Part shown: positions 18,460 to 27,628 of the stretch, one piece after another
How positions within the stretch are numbered: the stretch's first letter is position 1
Layout: the number at the start of each line of letters is the position of its first letter
Source: Pseudomonas mandelii
GTDB taxonomy: Bacteria > Pseudomonadota > Gammaproteobacteria > Pseudomonadales > Pseudomonadaceae
Direction of reading: 5' to 3'
Assembly: GCF_024138395.1 (NCBI RefSeq)
Contig: NZ_JAMYDU010000001.1
Span: forward strand, 310,001 to 374,000
Length of the DNA stretch: 64,000 nucleotides
Made by a program: the position numbers and the translations under genes
Notes under the pieces: generated by a model
The model's input: the letters and a program-made list of their open reading frames with translations, nothing else
What the model was told of the DNA's origin: nothing
Database searches by the model: none

Positions 18460-18926
18460 ACGATTCCCTTCGACCTCTGGTGGCGCCGCGCAAAAAAATG
18501 GGCGGTCTGGCCCGCTTTTCGTAGGAGCCAGGCATTGCTCTGGTCGTCCAGCCGTAACCGGTGTGCTCCGGGAGTGTTATAGCTGGCGAAGACTAAAAGT
18601 CCAGCCGCCCGCTTGCCCCCCAGCGGGAAGGGTTGTTTGTCGATGAATTGACCGGGCACCAGCTCCAGTCCCCACACCGTCATCAGCTGTCGGTAGTCGC
18701 GCTGGAACTGCTCGCGTTCGGCGAACCATTGCCGGGCGGTGATGCCCGACAACTGCTTGAGCAGGTCCGCGTCGTTCACCGCAATGAAGTCCACCGCAAT
18801 CGGCGTGTCATCGTTGGCGCGGGGCGCGACGTCCAGCGTCAGGTTATCGAGGTCGACACGAGGCCCGAACAACGAACACCCGGCGAGTGACAGGAGCAGA
18901 ACCACAGAAAAAAAACGGGTGTCCAA
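18456..18926 (-). CDS. tssJ: T6SS outer-membrane lipoprotein TssJ
   Basis: 156-residue lipoprotein with a short signal sequence and lipobox LAGC (Cys18 from the proposed start), then a TssJ beta-sandwich (DNLTLDVAPRANDD; GLELVPGQ; FASYNTPGAHR). It anchors the T6SS membrane complex to the outer membrane. I prefer the TTG at 18926 because AAAAGGA precedes it by 8 nt and it gives a normal lipoprotein signal peptide. The ATG at 19019 would put about 31 polar, basic residues ahead of the signal. It is the first gene of the minus-strand arm, divergent from tssB. Confidence 0.82.
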   Translation of the reverse strand: MDTRFFSVVLLLSLAGCSLFGPRVDLDNLTLDVAPRANDDTPIAVDFIAVNDADLLKQLSGITARQWFAEREQFQRDYRQLMTVWGLELVPGQFIDKQPFPLGGKRAAGLLVFASYNTPGAHRLRLDDQSNAWLLRKAGQTAHFFARRHQRSKGIV

Positions 18927-19154
18927 AATGAATTTTCCTTTTCTCGACACGGTCCAAAATTGTTTTTTGTTTGCTTTTTTATAGACCTGTTCTAGCGTCT
19001 TGGGTAGTTCGGTCGACACGCCGAATGTGGAAGGTTCGTCAAAGGAATGACAGGTCCTCTGCCCTCCCTTTCTAACCTACGGTCCAGTAAGGGAATGCGA
19101 TGAAACGGGCCTCCCGATGCATTGCGCCCGCCTCATGCATCGGAGTCAGCCACC
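18927..19154. promoter_or_regulatory. Divergent promoter region of the two T6SS arms
   Basis: 228 nt between tssJ and tssB. It has an AT-rich stretch (18955-18985) next to tssJ and a GC-richer stretch before tssB, with GGAG at 19142-19145 as the tssB ribosome-binding site. I looked for sigma54 -24/-12 boxes and found only a weak GG-N10-GC at about 19110, not a convincing site. Confidence 0.5.
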
Positions 19155-19703
19155 ATGGCAGAAAGTACTCAGCACAAGCTCGACAGGGTTCGCCCGCCCC
19201 GGGTGCAAATCACCTACGACGTCGAAATCGGCAACGCCATCGAGAAAAAAGAATTGCCATTGGTTGTCGGCATTCTCGCCGACCTCTCCGGCAAGCCTCT
19301 CGAGCCACTCCCGAAACTGAATGAACGGCGCTTCACCGAAATCGACCGCGACAACTTCAACGAAGTGCTCGCCTCGATCGGCCCGCGCGCCACCTTGCAG
19401 GTCACCAATACCCTCAGCGGCGACGACAGCAAACTCAACATCGAGCTCAACTTCAAACACATCGACGACTTCGACCCGGTCAAGGTGGTTGAGCAAGTGA
19501 CCCCGCTGCGGCGTCTGTTCGAAGCCCGTCAGCGTCTGCGCGATCTGTTGACCAAGCTCGACGGCAACGATGATCTGGACAAGCTGTTGCGCGACGTCAT
19601 CGCCAACACCGAGGGTCTGCAAGAGATCAAGTCGGCCCGCCCGGAAACCGCCGCTCCCGCCCCCGCGGGCGATGCAGATGTACCGGCCGAACCGCAAGCC
19701 TGA
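19155..19703 (+). CDS. tssB: T6SS sheath small subunit TssB (VipA)
   Basis: 182-residue sheath protein. Family text includes RVQITYDVEIGNA and LPLVVGILADLSGKP near the N terminus and a C-terminal helix (RRLFEARQRLRDLL). It pairs with TssC to form the contractile sheath. The ATG at 19155 has GGAG 9 nt upstream. The C-terminal tail is Ala/Pro-rich. First gene of the plus-strand arm. Confidence 0.95.
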   Translation: MAESTQHKLDRVRPPRVQITYDVEIGNAIEKKELPLVVGILADLSGKPLEPLPKLNERRFTEIDRDNFNEVLASIGPRATLQVTNTLSGDDSKLNIELNFKHIDDFDPVKVVEQVTPLRRLFEARQRLRDLLTKLDGNDDLDKLLRDVIANTEGLQEIKSARPETAAPAPAGDADVPAEPQA

Positions 19704-19731
19704 TCGTTCATCCACTTAGGGAGAATTCGCC

Positions 19732-21219
19732 ATGCCCGCCTCATCCGCCGCGCAGAGCCAAGCCAGCGACAGCACAGCCCAGACCTTGTCCCTGCTCGAT
19801 GAAATAATCGCCAAAGGCCGCATGGCCCACGACGACAGTCAGCAGGATTACGCCCGCGACATGCTCGCGGAATTCGCCACCCAGGTACTCGACGAAGGCA
19901 TGGCCATCGACAAGGACACCGTGGCGATGATCAACGACCGCATCAGCCAGATCGACGAACTGATCAGCGCTCAGCTCAACGAAGTGTTGCACCACCCGGA
20001 CCTGCAAAAACTCGAGGCCTCCTGGCGCGGCCTGCACATGCTGGTGCAGAACACCGAAACCAGTACTCGGTTGAAACTGCGGTTGCTCAACGTGACCCAG
20101 AAAGAGCTGCAGAACGATCTGGAAAAAGCCGTCGAGTTCGACCAGAGCGCACTGTTCAAGAAGATCTACGAAGAGGAATACGGCACCTTCGGCGGCCACC
20201 CGTTCAGCCTGCTGGTGGGTGACTACACCTTCGGCCGGCATCCGCAGGACATCGGCCTGCTGGAGAAACTCTCGAACGTCGCCGCGGCCGCTCACGCACC
20301 GTTCATTGCCGCCGCCAGTCCTCGACTGTTCGACATGAACAGCTTCACCGAACTGGCCGTGCCGCGTGACCTGTCGAAAGTCTTTGAGAGCCAGGAGCTG
20401 ATCAAGTGGCGCTCGTTCCGCGAAAGCGAAGACTCGCGTTATGTGTCGCTGGTGCTGCCGCACTTCCTGCTGCGTCTGCCCTACGGCCCTGACACGTCGC
20501 CGGTGGAAGGCATCAACTACGTCGAAGACGTCAACGGCAGCGACCACGGCAAATACCTGTGGGGCAATGCCGCGTGGGCCTTGTCGCAACGGATTACCGA
20601 AGCCTTCGCCAAGTACGGCTGGTGCGCGGCGATTCGCGGTGCCGAAGGCGGTGGTGCGGTCGAAGGCCTGCCGGCCCATACCTTCCGCACCACCTCTGGC
20701 GACCTGTCGCTCAAATGCCCGACCGAAGTGGCGATCACCGACCGCCGCGAGAAAGAGCTCAACGACCTCGGTTTCATCGCCCTGTGCCACAAGAAAAACA
20801 GTGACGTGGCGGTGTTCTTCGGTGGCCAGACCACCAACAAGTCCAAGCTCTACAACACCAATGAGGCGAACGCCAACGCGCGAATTTCGGCGATGTTGCC
20901 GTACGTGCTCGCAGCCTCGCGTTTTGCGCACTACCTGAAGGTGATCATGCGCGACAAGGTCGGCAGCTTCATGACCCGCGACAACGTGCAGACCTACCTC
21001 AATAACTGGATCGCCGACTACGTGCTGATCAACGACAACGCGCCGCAAGAAATCAAGGCGCAGTACCCGTTGCGTGAAGCCCGAGTGGATGTGACCGAGG
21101 TCGCCGGCAAACCGGGCGCCTACAAGGCCACGGTGTTCCTGCGGCCGCACTTCCAGCTCGAAGAGCTGACCGCGTCGATCCGCCTGGTCGCGACCCTGCC
21201 GCCACCGGTAGCCGCCTGA
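19732..21219 (+). CDS. tssC: T6SS sheath large subunit TssC (VipB)
   Basis: 495-residue TssC, main subunit of the contractile sheath. Characteristic segments are SWRGLHMLVQNTE, GDYTFGRHPQD, LPYGPDTSPVEG and the C-terminal RVDVTEVAGKPGAYKA. It lies 28 nt after tssB with a clear AGGGAG ribosome-binding site. The length is normal and there are no internal disruptions. Confidence 0.96.
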   Translation: MPASSAAQSQASDSTAQTLSLLDEIIAKGRMAHDDSQQDYARDMLAEFATQVLDEGMAIDKDTVAMINDRISQIDELISAQLNEVLHHPDLQKLEASWRGLHMLVQNTETSTRLKLRLLNVTQKELQNDLEKAVEFDQSALFKKIYEEEYGTFGGHPFSLLVGDYTFGRHPQDIGLLEKLSNVAAAAHAPFIAAASPRLFDMNSFTELAVPRDLSKVFESQELIKWRSFRESEDSRYVSLVLPHFLLRLPYGPDTSPVEGINYVEDVNGSDHGKYLWGNAAWALSQRITEAFAKYGWCAAIRGAEGGGAVEGLPAHTFRTTSGDLSLKCPTEVAITDRREKELNDLGFIALCHKKNSDVAVFFGGQTTNKSKLYNTNEANANARISAMLPYVLAASRFAHYLKVIMRDKVGSFMTRDNVQTYLNNWIADYVLINDNAPQEIKAQYPLREARVDVTEVAGKPGAYKATVFLRPHFQLEELTASIRLVATLPPPVAA

Positions 21220-21293
21220 CCTGCCTCCCGCCGGCCAACCCGGCGGGATTCCCTCTGCTTATCTAGCACGATTACTTTCAGGAGTTTCATGCG

Positions 21294-21797
21294 ATGGATG
21301 CAATCATTCTCGACCTCGGCGGCGACATCAAAGGCGATAGCCTGCTCGAGGGCTACAAGGACAAGATCGAAGTCATGTCCTACAGCCACAACGTGGCGAT
21401 GCAGGTGACCAACGACGTCAGCAACTCGGAGCGGACCTCCGGCAAGCCGCACATCGGCGAGTTCACCCTGACCAAATTTGTCGACAGCTCGACGCCCTCT
21501 CTCAACGAATATTGCTGCGCCGGCAAACCAATCCCCGAAGCCAAAATCACCATCGGCCGCAACGCCGCCGAAGGCAGCGGTCAGCTGATGCCGTTCATCA
21601 TCTACACCCTGACCAACGTCGTGCTGTCCAACGTCAGCGTCAGTGGCGGTACCGGTGGCAAACCGGTGGAAACCCTGTCGCTGAACTTCACCAAAATCAA
21701 ATGGGAACTCACCGCACAGAAAGACGACGGCACCAAGGAAGGCACGGCCGCCTCGACCTGGGACATGGCCGCCAACAAACTCATCAAAGCCAAGTAA
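21294..21797 (+). CDS. hcp: T6SS inner-tube protein Hcp (TssD)
   Basis: 167-residue Hcp, the hexameric tube subunit and effector carrier. The family pattern is an N-terminal MDAIILDLGGDIKGDS, a SYSHNVAMQVTND strand and a C-terminal LNFTKIKWEL strand. It is not extended by an effector domain. An AGGAG site precedes it, and the gap from tssC is 74 nt. Confidence 0.93.
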   Translation: MDAIILDLGGDIKGDSLLEGYKDKIEVMSYSHNVAMQVTNDVSNSERTSGKPHIGEFTLTKFVDSSTPSLNEYCCAGKPIPEAKITIGRNAAEGSGQLMPFIIYTLTNVVLSNVSVSGGTGGKPVETLSLNFTKIKWELTAQKDDGTKEGTAASTWDMAANKLIKAK

Positions 21798-21812
21798 GCG
21801 GACGCGTCGGCC

Positions 21813-22256
21813 ATGGCAGGCACCGGCATGCTCCCACCGTTGTTCGAGCGCCTCGCCGCAAGCGAGGTCGACACCGTGCAGGTGTTCGATCGCCAGGGGC
21901 TGCTCGACTCGGTACACACGGAGTTGCTGCGCTTGTTCAACACTCGACGCGGCCAACGTCCACTGACCTCCCCACCGAGCATTCTCGACTACGGCATCGC
22001 TGACTGGACCGCTTTGCAACAGCAGCGCAGCGATGACCGTCGTCAGTTGGCGCGGGAAGTCCGCGAGGCCATTACCCACTTCGAACCGCGCCTGCAATTG
22101 GGCGAGGTTCAGGTCAATCCGGTCCCCGGCCATCCGCAGCAACTGAGCATTCGGCTACTGGGCGAGTTGCGCAGCGGCCAGCAGCACTGGCCCGTGGCAT
22201 TTGTCATCGAGAAGGTCAGCGATGGCCTTGAGGTGCGTCATGAGCGACTCGATTGA
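21813..22256 (+). CDS. tssE: T6SS baseplate protein TssE (gp25-like)
   Basis: 147-residue gp25/lysozyme-like baseplate wedge subunit. The start is MAGTGMLPPLFERL, followed by LLNTRRG-type text (RLFNTRRGQRPL) and the SILDYGIADWT loop typical of the family. It overlaps tssF by 17 nt. Confidence 0.9.
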   Translation: MAGTGMLPPLFERLAASEVDTVQVFDRQGLLDSVHTELLRLFNTRRGQRPLTSPPSILDYGIADWTALQQQRSDDRRQLAREVREAITHFEPRLQLGEVQVNPVPGHPQQLSIRLLGELRSGQQHWPVAFVIEKVSDGLEVRHERLD

Positions 22257-24033
22257 CCCGCAACTGCTCGATTACTACCAGCGCGAACTGACCTGGCTGC
22301 GGCACGCCGGGAGCATTTTCGCCGAGCGTTATCCCAAGGTCGCCAGACGCCTGGAATTGTCCCCCGGTGAATGCCCCGACCCGCATGTCGAACGACTGCT
22401 CGAAGGTTTCGCCTTGCTCGCGGCACGCCTGCAACGACGGCTCGATGACGACTACGCCGAATTCAGCGACGCCTTGCTCGAACAGCTTTACCCGCTGGCC
22501 ATGCGGCCGTTGCCGTCCTGCGCGATCGTGCAGTTCGAGCCGGACCCGAGCAAAGGCAACCTCGCCGGCGGTTACCCGTTGCCACGCGACACGCCACTGT
22601 TCGTCACCACCAGCAAAGGCGAAAGCATCCATTTCCGCACCAGCGCCGCGGTTCGCTTATGGCCGATAGAAATCAACGAAGCACTGCTGCTGGGCAGCGA
22701 TGAAGCACAGGCTCTGACCGGTGTGGCGCAAGCGCGCTCGGCCCTGCGCCTGAGCCTGCGCTGCCTCGGTGAAAGCCAATGGTCGGAGCTGGCGATCAAA
22801 CAGTTACGCGTGCACCTGGCCGCCTCCCCGGTGATCAACGCCTGCCTGTATGACCTGCTCGGCGCCCACGCCGTGAAGGTGCTGGCCGGCCCCATCGGCA
22901 GCGTGCCGAAAGTGCTGGCGGGGTTGCCAGACATCGTCGGTTTTGCCAGCGACGAAGTGCTGTTGCCGGACGAGGACGGTGTGCATCCGGGCATGCGCCT
23001 GCTCGCCGAGTATTTCGCCTTCCCGGACAAATTCAATTTCTTCGATATCCCGTTGGCCGGTGCTACCAGCGACAGCCAGACGCTGTACCTGTACATCGTT
23101 TTCGACCGCGCCCCGGCAAACCGGCTGCACCTTCAAGCCAGCGACTTTGCCTTGGGCTGTGCGCCGGTGATCAATCTGTTTCCGCGAACCTCGGAGCCTC
23201 TGCGCCCGGACGGCACCCGTAGCGAGTACCGTCTGGTTGCCGACAGTCATCGGGAAAACAGCGTCGAGATCCACAGCATCCGGGCGATGCGCGCCAGTTC
23301 CAGTCTGGGTGTGCAACGCGTTCCCGCCTATTACGGCAGCCAGCATATCGGCGGTGAAAAGCAATGCTACTGGCACGCGCGACGGGTCAGCGGCATGACC
23401 CCGAATCGTCTGGGCACCGACCTGATGGTGAGCCTGGTGGACACCCGCCTCGATCCATTGTCCGAGGCGATCGAATACAGCCTCACCGCCGAACTGCTGT
23501 GCACCAACCGACACCTGGCCCAGAGCCTGCCCGCTGGGACACCACTGGGTTTCGAACGACCGGGGCCGGTGGCCTGGGCTCGTCTGCGCAACCCACCCAG
23601 CCCACAGAGCTTGCCGCGACTGGATGGCGAATCCCGTTGGCGTCTGGTGTCGCAACTGACCCTCAATCATTTGTCGCTGGTCGAGGGGCCGCAGGCACTG
23701 GATGCCCTCAAGGAAATCCTCCAGTTGCACAACCTGCGCGACGAGGCCAGCGCCCTGCGACAGATTGAAGGCTTGCTGGGCCTTGGCTGCGAACGGGTGA
23801 TCGCCCATGTCGGCGAAGACGCGTGGCGCGGCTGGCGCAATGGGCTGGAGGTTCAGCTGCAACTCGATCCGCAGCATTTCGTCGGCAGCAGCGCCGTGTT
23901 GTTTTCAGCGGTGCTGGCGCAGTTCTTTTCACTCTATGCCACGGCCAATCGCTTTGTGCGCACGGTCCTGGTCCAGTCAGACAAGGAGGTCAAGACATGG
24001 CAACCCCAAGCCGGCATGCCACTCTCCCTCTGA
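22240..24033 (+). CDS. tssF: T6SS baseplate protein TssF
   Basis: 597-residue baseplate wedge protein (VasA/ImpG). The N terminus DPQLLDYYQRELTWLRHAG and the following DPHVERLLEGFALLAARL are diagnostic. The ATG at 22240 lies within the tssE end (17-nt overlap); an upstream TTG at 22201 would add 13 residues read from tssE and is unlikely. The length is normal. Confidence 0.93.
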   Translation: MSDSIDPQLLDYYQRELTWLRHAGSIFAERYPKVARRLELSPGECPDPHVERLLEGFALLAARLQRRLDDDYAEFSDALLEQLYPLAMRPLPSCAIVQFEPDPSKGNLAGGYPLPRDTPLFVTTSKGESIHFRTSAAVRLWPIEINEALLLGSDEAQALTGVAQARSALRLSLRCLGESQWSELAIKQLRVHLAASPVINACLYDLLGAHAVKVLAGPIGSVPKVLAGLPDIVGFASDEVLLPDEDGVHPGMRLLAEYFAFPDKFNFFDIPLAGATSDSQTLYLYIVFDRAPANRLHLQASDFALGCAPVINLFPRTSEPLRPDGTRSEYRLVADSHRENSVEIHSIRAMRASSSLGVQRVPAYYGSQHIGGEKQCYWHARRVSGMTPNRLGTDLMVSLVDTRLDPLSEAIEYSLTAELLCTNRHLAQSLPAGTPLGFERPGPVAWARLRNPPSPQSLPRLDGESRWRLVSQLTLNHLSLVEGPQALDALKEILQLHNLRDEASALRQIEGLLGLGCERVIAHVGEDAWRGWRNGLEVQLQLDPQHFVGSSAVLFSAVLAQFFSLYATANRFVRTVLVQSDKEVKTWQPQAGMPLSL

Positions 24034-25022
24034 GCCTGAGCCAGAAGCTGCGACGCGACCCACAGGCGTTCGAGTTGTTGCAGGCGTTGCTGCTGCTGGA
24101 GCGCGAACACCCGCAAGCTGAATCCCTGGGCAGCGGCACTGCGCCTCAAGCGGAAGCCCTGCGCCTGCGCGGCCCGTTGACGCCGCTTTTTTCCGCCAGC
24201 GAAATCGAAAGCCTGACCCAGGAAGCCGGCCAGCAACCGACGCTCAGTACCCCGGTGTTTGGCCTCGGCGGGCCCGATGGCCCCCTGCCCTACGCCTATC
24301 AGGAATGGCTGCAGCAACGGGCACGCGCCAAGGATCATGCACCGGCCGAGTTCCTTGATCTGTTCCAGCATCGCTTGCTCAGCCTGCTGTACAAGGTGAT
24401 GCGCAAACACCGGATTGCCATCGGCTTCACGGCCCCCGGCGTGTCCCCAGTGCAGGCGCAACTGCGGGCGCTGACCGGGTTGTTGCCCAAAGCCTTGCAG
24501 GAACGTCAGGCCGTTCCCGATTCCGCAGTACTGGCGTGCAGCGCGCTGTTTGCCGACGGGCGTCGCTCCCTCGCCGGCTTCGCCGCGATCGTGCGCGAGC
24601 ACTTCGAACTGCCGGTCGCACTCAGCGCCTATGAAGGTGCCTGGCGGGAAATCCCACCCGCCAGTCGCAGCCGCCTGCAACCGGGAGGCCGCAATCTGCA
24701 ACTGGGCCGTAGCGCCGTGGCCGGCACCCGAGTCTGGGATGAACACGCAGGCTATCGCCTGACCCTCGGCCCGCTGACCTCGGCGCAGGCGGCGCGATTT
24801 CTGCCGGACGGTGAATCCCATCCAGCACTGGCCAGCCTCAGTGCTTTGTACTTCGGCCCCGATCTGGATTGCACCCTGGTGCTGTTGGTGCGCGGCGCCA
24901 GCCCGATAAAACTCGGTCGCCAAGCCCCGCCCTTGCTCAGTTGGAACGGCGGCCTGCAACGCCAGACCAGTCTCGCCGTGCAACAGATCGAAACCCGCCT
25001 TCGTCAGCTGGAGATCACCTGA
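23997..25022 (+). CDS. tssG: T6SS baseplate protein TssG
   Basis: 341-residue TssG (VasB/ImpH). Features include FELLQALLLLEREHP near the N terminus, a GPDGPLPYAYQEWL motif and the GGRNLQLGRSAVAGTRVWD segment. The ATG at 23997 follows AAGGAGG and overlaps tssF by 37 nt. TssF and TssG form the wedge core with TssE and TssK. Confidence 0.93.
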   Translation: MATPSRHATLPLSLSQKLRRDPQAFELLQALLLLEREHPQAESLGSGTAPQAEALRLRGPLTPLFSASEIESLTQEAGQQPTLSTPVFGLGGPDGPLPYAYQEWLQQRARAKDHAPAEFLDLFQHRLLSLLYKVMRKHRIAIGFTAPGVSPVQAQLRALTGLLPKALQERQAVPDSAVLACSALFADGRRSLAGFAAIVREHFELPVALSAYEGAWREIPPASRSRLQPGGRNLQLGRSAVAGTRVWDEHAGYRLTLGPLTSAQAARFLPDGESHPALASLSALYFGPDLDCTLVLLVRGASPIKLGRQAPPLLSWNGGLQRQTSLAVQQIETRLRQLEIT

Positions 25023-25024
25023 AC

Positions 25025-27568
25025 ATGGAACTGGCCAGCCTGATCGGACGCCTCAACCCGGACAATCGCCGCGCCCTCGAACGGGCCGCGCAACGCTGCC
25101 TGCAACGGGGTCATCATTACGTCGAAATCGAACACCTGCTGCTGGAGCTGCTAGATATCGAGGGCGGTGACTTCGCCTGGCTGCTGCCGCGCTTCGGCCT
25201 GGAGCGCGATGCCCTGACGGCGGAAATCAACAAGGCCCTGGAACTGTTCAAATCCGGCAGCACCCGCACCCCGGCGCTCTCGGCGCAAACCATCGGCTTG
25301 CTCGAAGACGCGGTGGTGCAAGCCAGCGTGCTCGGTCTCGACAGCATCCGTTCCGGTTTGCTGCTGCTGGCCTTGCTCGACCGCGATGAGCGCCGCAGCC
25401 TGCTGCTCAATAGCGCCTCGTCATTGTTGAAAATTCCCCGGGAAGCATTGCGCAGCAATCTGCTGGAGTGGACCGAAAACTCTCGCGAACACGTCGGCGG
25501 CACGCGGCCCGTTAGCGCCGGCAAGCCGCAGCCGAAACAGGATTCGGTGCTCGATCAGTTCACCCAGGACCTGACCGCCGACGCCCACGCCGGGCGCATC
25601 GACCCCATCGTCGGCCGCGACGGCGAGATTCGTCAGTGCATCGACATCCTGCTCAGGCGTCGACAGAACAACCCGATCCTGGTCGGCGCGCCGGGCGTGG
25701 GCAAGACGGCAGTGGTCGAAGGCCTGGCCTTGCGCATTGCCGCCGGCGATGTGCCGCCGTCGCTGCAGGAAGTCAGCCTGCGGGTACTCGACCTCGGGTT
25801 GTTGCAGGCCGGTGCCGGGGTCAAAGGCGAGTTCGAGCAGCGGCTCAAAGGCGTGATTGACGCGGTGCGCAGCGCCGACAAACCGATCATTCTGTTTATC
25901 GACGAAGCCCACACCCTGATTGGTGCTGGCGGCGCGGAAGGTGGCAGCGACGCGGCCAATCTGCTCAAACCGGCGCTGGCCCGTGGCGAGTTGCGCACCC
26001 TCGCCGCAACAACCTGGCTTGAGTACAAAAAATACTTCGAGAAAGACCCGGCCCTGGCCCGGCGTTTTCAGTTGGTGCAGGTGGAGGAGCCGGACGAAAC
26101 CACTGCCGTGGAAATGCTCCGTGGCGTGGCCGCGAAACTGGAACAGCACCACGGCGTGCAAGTGCTCGACGCGGCGATCCACGAAGCGGTGAAACTGTCC
26201 CATCGATACATCTCCGGGCGCCAGTTGCCGGACAAGGCCATCAGTGTGCTCGACACCGCTTGCGCCCGGGTCGCCCTCGGCCAGCACGACGTGCCGCCAC
26301 CGCTGGAAAGCTTGCGCCATCGCCAGCAAAGCCTCAAAGACGAAGTCGAACGCCTGCGTCGCGAACAGGCCACCGGGCTTGATCATCGTGAACGCATCAC
26401 CCTGCTGGAAACCGAATCCGTCGGTAATGTGCAAGCCATTCGCGACCTGGAAATCCGCTGGAACGAAGAACGGATTGCCGTGCGCGAACTGCTGGAAACT
26501 CGCCGCGAATTACTCACCTTGAGCGAGCGCGCCGACAACGACAAACCGGACGAAGCCACCGACAGCCGCATCGATCATCTGGCCGCCGAACTGGTACGAC
26601 TCGAGGCCGGTCTGGACGCCATACGCCAAGACGATCCGCTGGTGCCGGAACAGGTCGACGCAAAAACCGTGGCCGCCGTCATCGCCGGCTGGACCGGCAT
26701 TCCGGTAGGCAAGATGCTCGCCGACGAAGCCCACGCCGTACGCACCCTCGGCCAACGCATGGGCCAGCGAGTCATGGGCCAAAGCACCGCGCTGAACACC
26801 ATCGCTCAACGCCTGCAAGCCTACCGCGCCGGCCTCACCGACCCGCAAAAACCGGTCGGCGTATTCCTCCTGGTCGGCCCCACGGGCGTGGGCAAAACCG
26901 AAACCGCTTATGCGTTGGCCGATGCGCTCTACGGCGGTGAACGCAACCTGATCAGCATCAACCTCTCCGAATACCAGGAAGCCCACACCGTCAGCCAACT
27001 CAAAGGCGCCCCGCCCGGTTACGTCGGTTATGGCAGCGGTGGCGTGCTCACCGAAGCGGTGCGACGCAAACCCTATTCGGTGGTGCTGCTCGACGAAATC
27101 GAAAAGGCCCACCCGGATGTGCTCGAAGCCTTTTACAACGTCTTCGACAAAGGCGTGATGGAGGACGGTACCGGCCTGGTGGTGGACTTCAAAAACACCG
27201 TGATGCTTGCGACCAGTAACGTTGGAGCTGAATTACTGCTCGATACACCGGTGTCGCAACTGGGCACCGATGCCTTCAATGAAGCGCTGCATAAAGTGTT
27301 GCTGAAGGCGTTTCGGCCAGCGTTTCTGGCACGCATGACGGTGGTGGCATATCGGCCGCTGGATGAGGCGACGCTGGAAGGGATTGTGTTGGCGAAACTG
27401 GAGAAGTTGCGTGGGCGGTATAAGGCCGCGACCGGGAAGCAATTTGAGTTTGATGCCGGGATTGTGCAGGCGGTGTTGGCCAAGTGCAGTGCGGCGGGTG
27501 CAAGGGATGTTGAGAATGTGTTGATGACGCAGGTGACAGGGAAGTTGGCGGAGTGGGTGTTGGAATGA
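25025..27568 (+). CDS. clpV: T6SS sheath-recycling ATPase ClpV (TssH)
   Basis: 847-residue AAA+ unfoldase that disassembles contracted TssBC sheath. It has an N-terminal Clp-N domain (about 1-145), a first Walker A GAPGVGKT (about 220-228) with LFIDEAHTL, a coiled middle domain (about 400-530), a second Walker A GPTGVGKTE (about 617-625) with VLLDEIEKAHP, and a C-terminal D2-small domain. The start is 2 nt after the tssG stop. It is the last core T6SS gene before the AT-richer cargo genes. Confidence 0.95.
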   Translation: MELASLIGRLNPDNRRALERAAQRCLQRGHHYVEIEHLLLELLDIEGGDFAWLLPRFGLERDALTAEINKALELFKSGSTRTPALSAQTIGLLEDAVVQASVLGLDSIRSGLLLLALLDRDERRSLLLNSASSLLKIPREALRSNLLEWTENSREHVGGTRPVSAGKPQPKQDSVLDQFTQDLTADAHAGRIDPIVGRDGEIRQCIDILLRRRQNNPILVGAPGVGKTAVVEGLALRIAAGDVPPSLQEVSLRVLDLGLLQAGAGVKGEFEQRLKGVIDAVRSADKPIILFIDEAHTLIGAGGAEGGSDAANLLKPALARGELRTLAATTWLEYKKYFEKDPALARRFQLVQVEEPDETTAVEMLRGVAAKLEQHHGVQVLDAAIHEAVKLSHRYISGRQLPDKAISVLDTACARVALGQHDVPPPLESLRHRQQSLKDEVERLRREQATGLDHRERITLLETESVGNVQAIRDLEIRWNEERIAVRELLETRRELLTLSERADNDKPDEATDSRIDHLAAELVRLEAGLDAIRQDDPLVPEQVDAKTVAAVIAGWTGIPVGKMLADEAHAVRTLGQRMGQRVMGQSTALNTIAQRLQAYRAGLTDPQKPVGVFLLVGPTGVGKTETAYALADALYGGERNLISINLSEYQEAHTVSQLKGAPPGYVGYGSGGVLTEAVRRKPYSVVLLDEIEKAHPDVLEAFYNVFDKGVMEDGTGLVVDFKNTVMLATSNVGAELLLDTPVSQLGTDAFNEALHKVLLKAFRPAFLARMTVVAYRPLDEATLEGIVLAKLEKLRGRYKAATGKQFEFDAGIVQAVLAKCSAAGARDVENVLMTQVTGKLAEWVLE

Positions 27569-27628
27569 ACTATTCCCGCCAGGTGCAGGGAATAAACGCT
27601 TGAACACTGTTTGAAGAGGTAAAGGACT

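Noticed and set aside
19020..19154. Possible sigma54 promoter between the T6SS arms
   Set aside because: Only a weak GG-N10-GC near 19110 was found; the surrounding bases do not match TGGCAC/TTGCA well.
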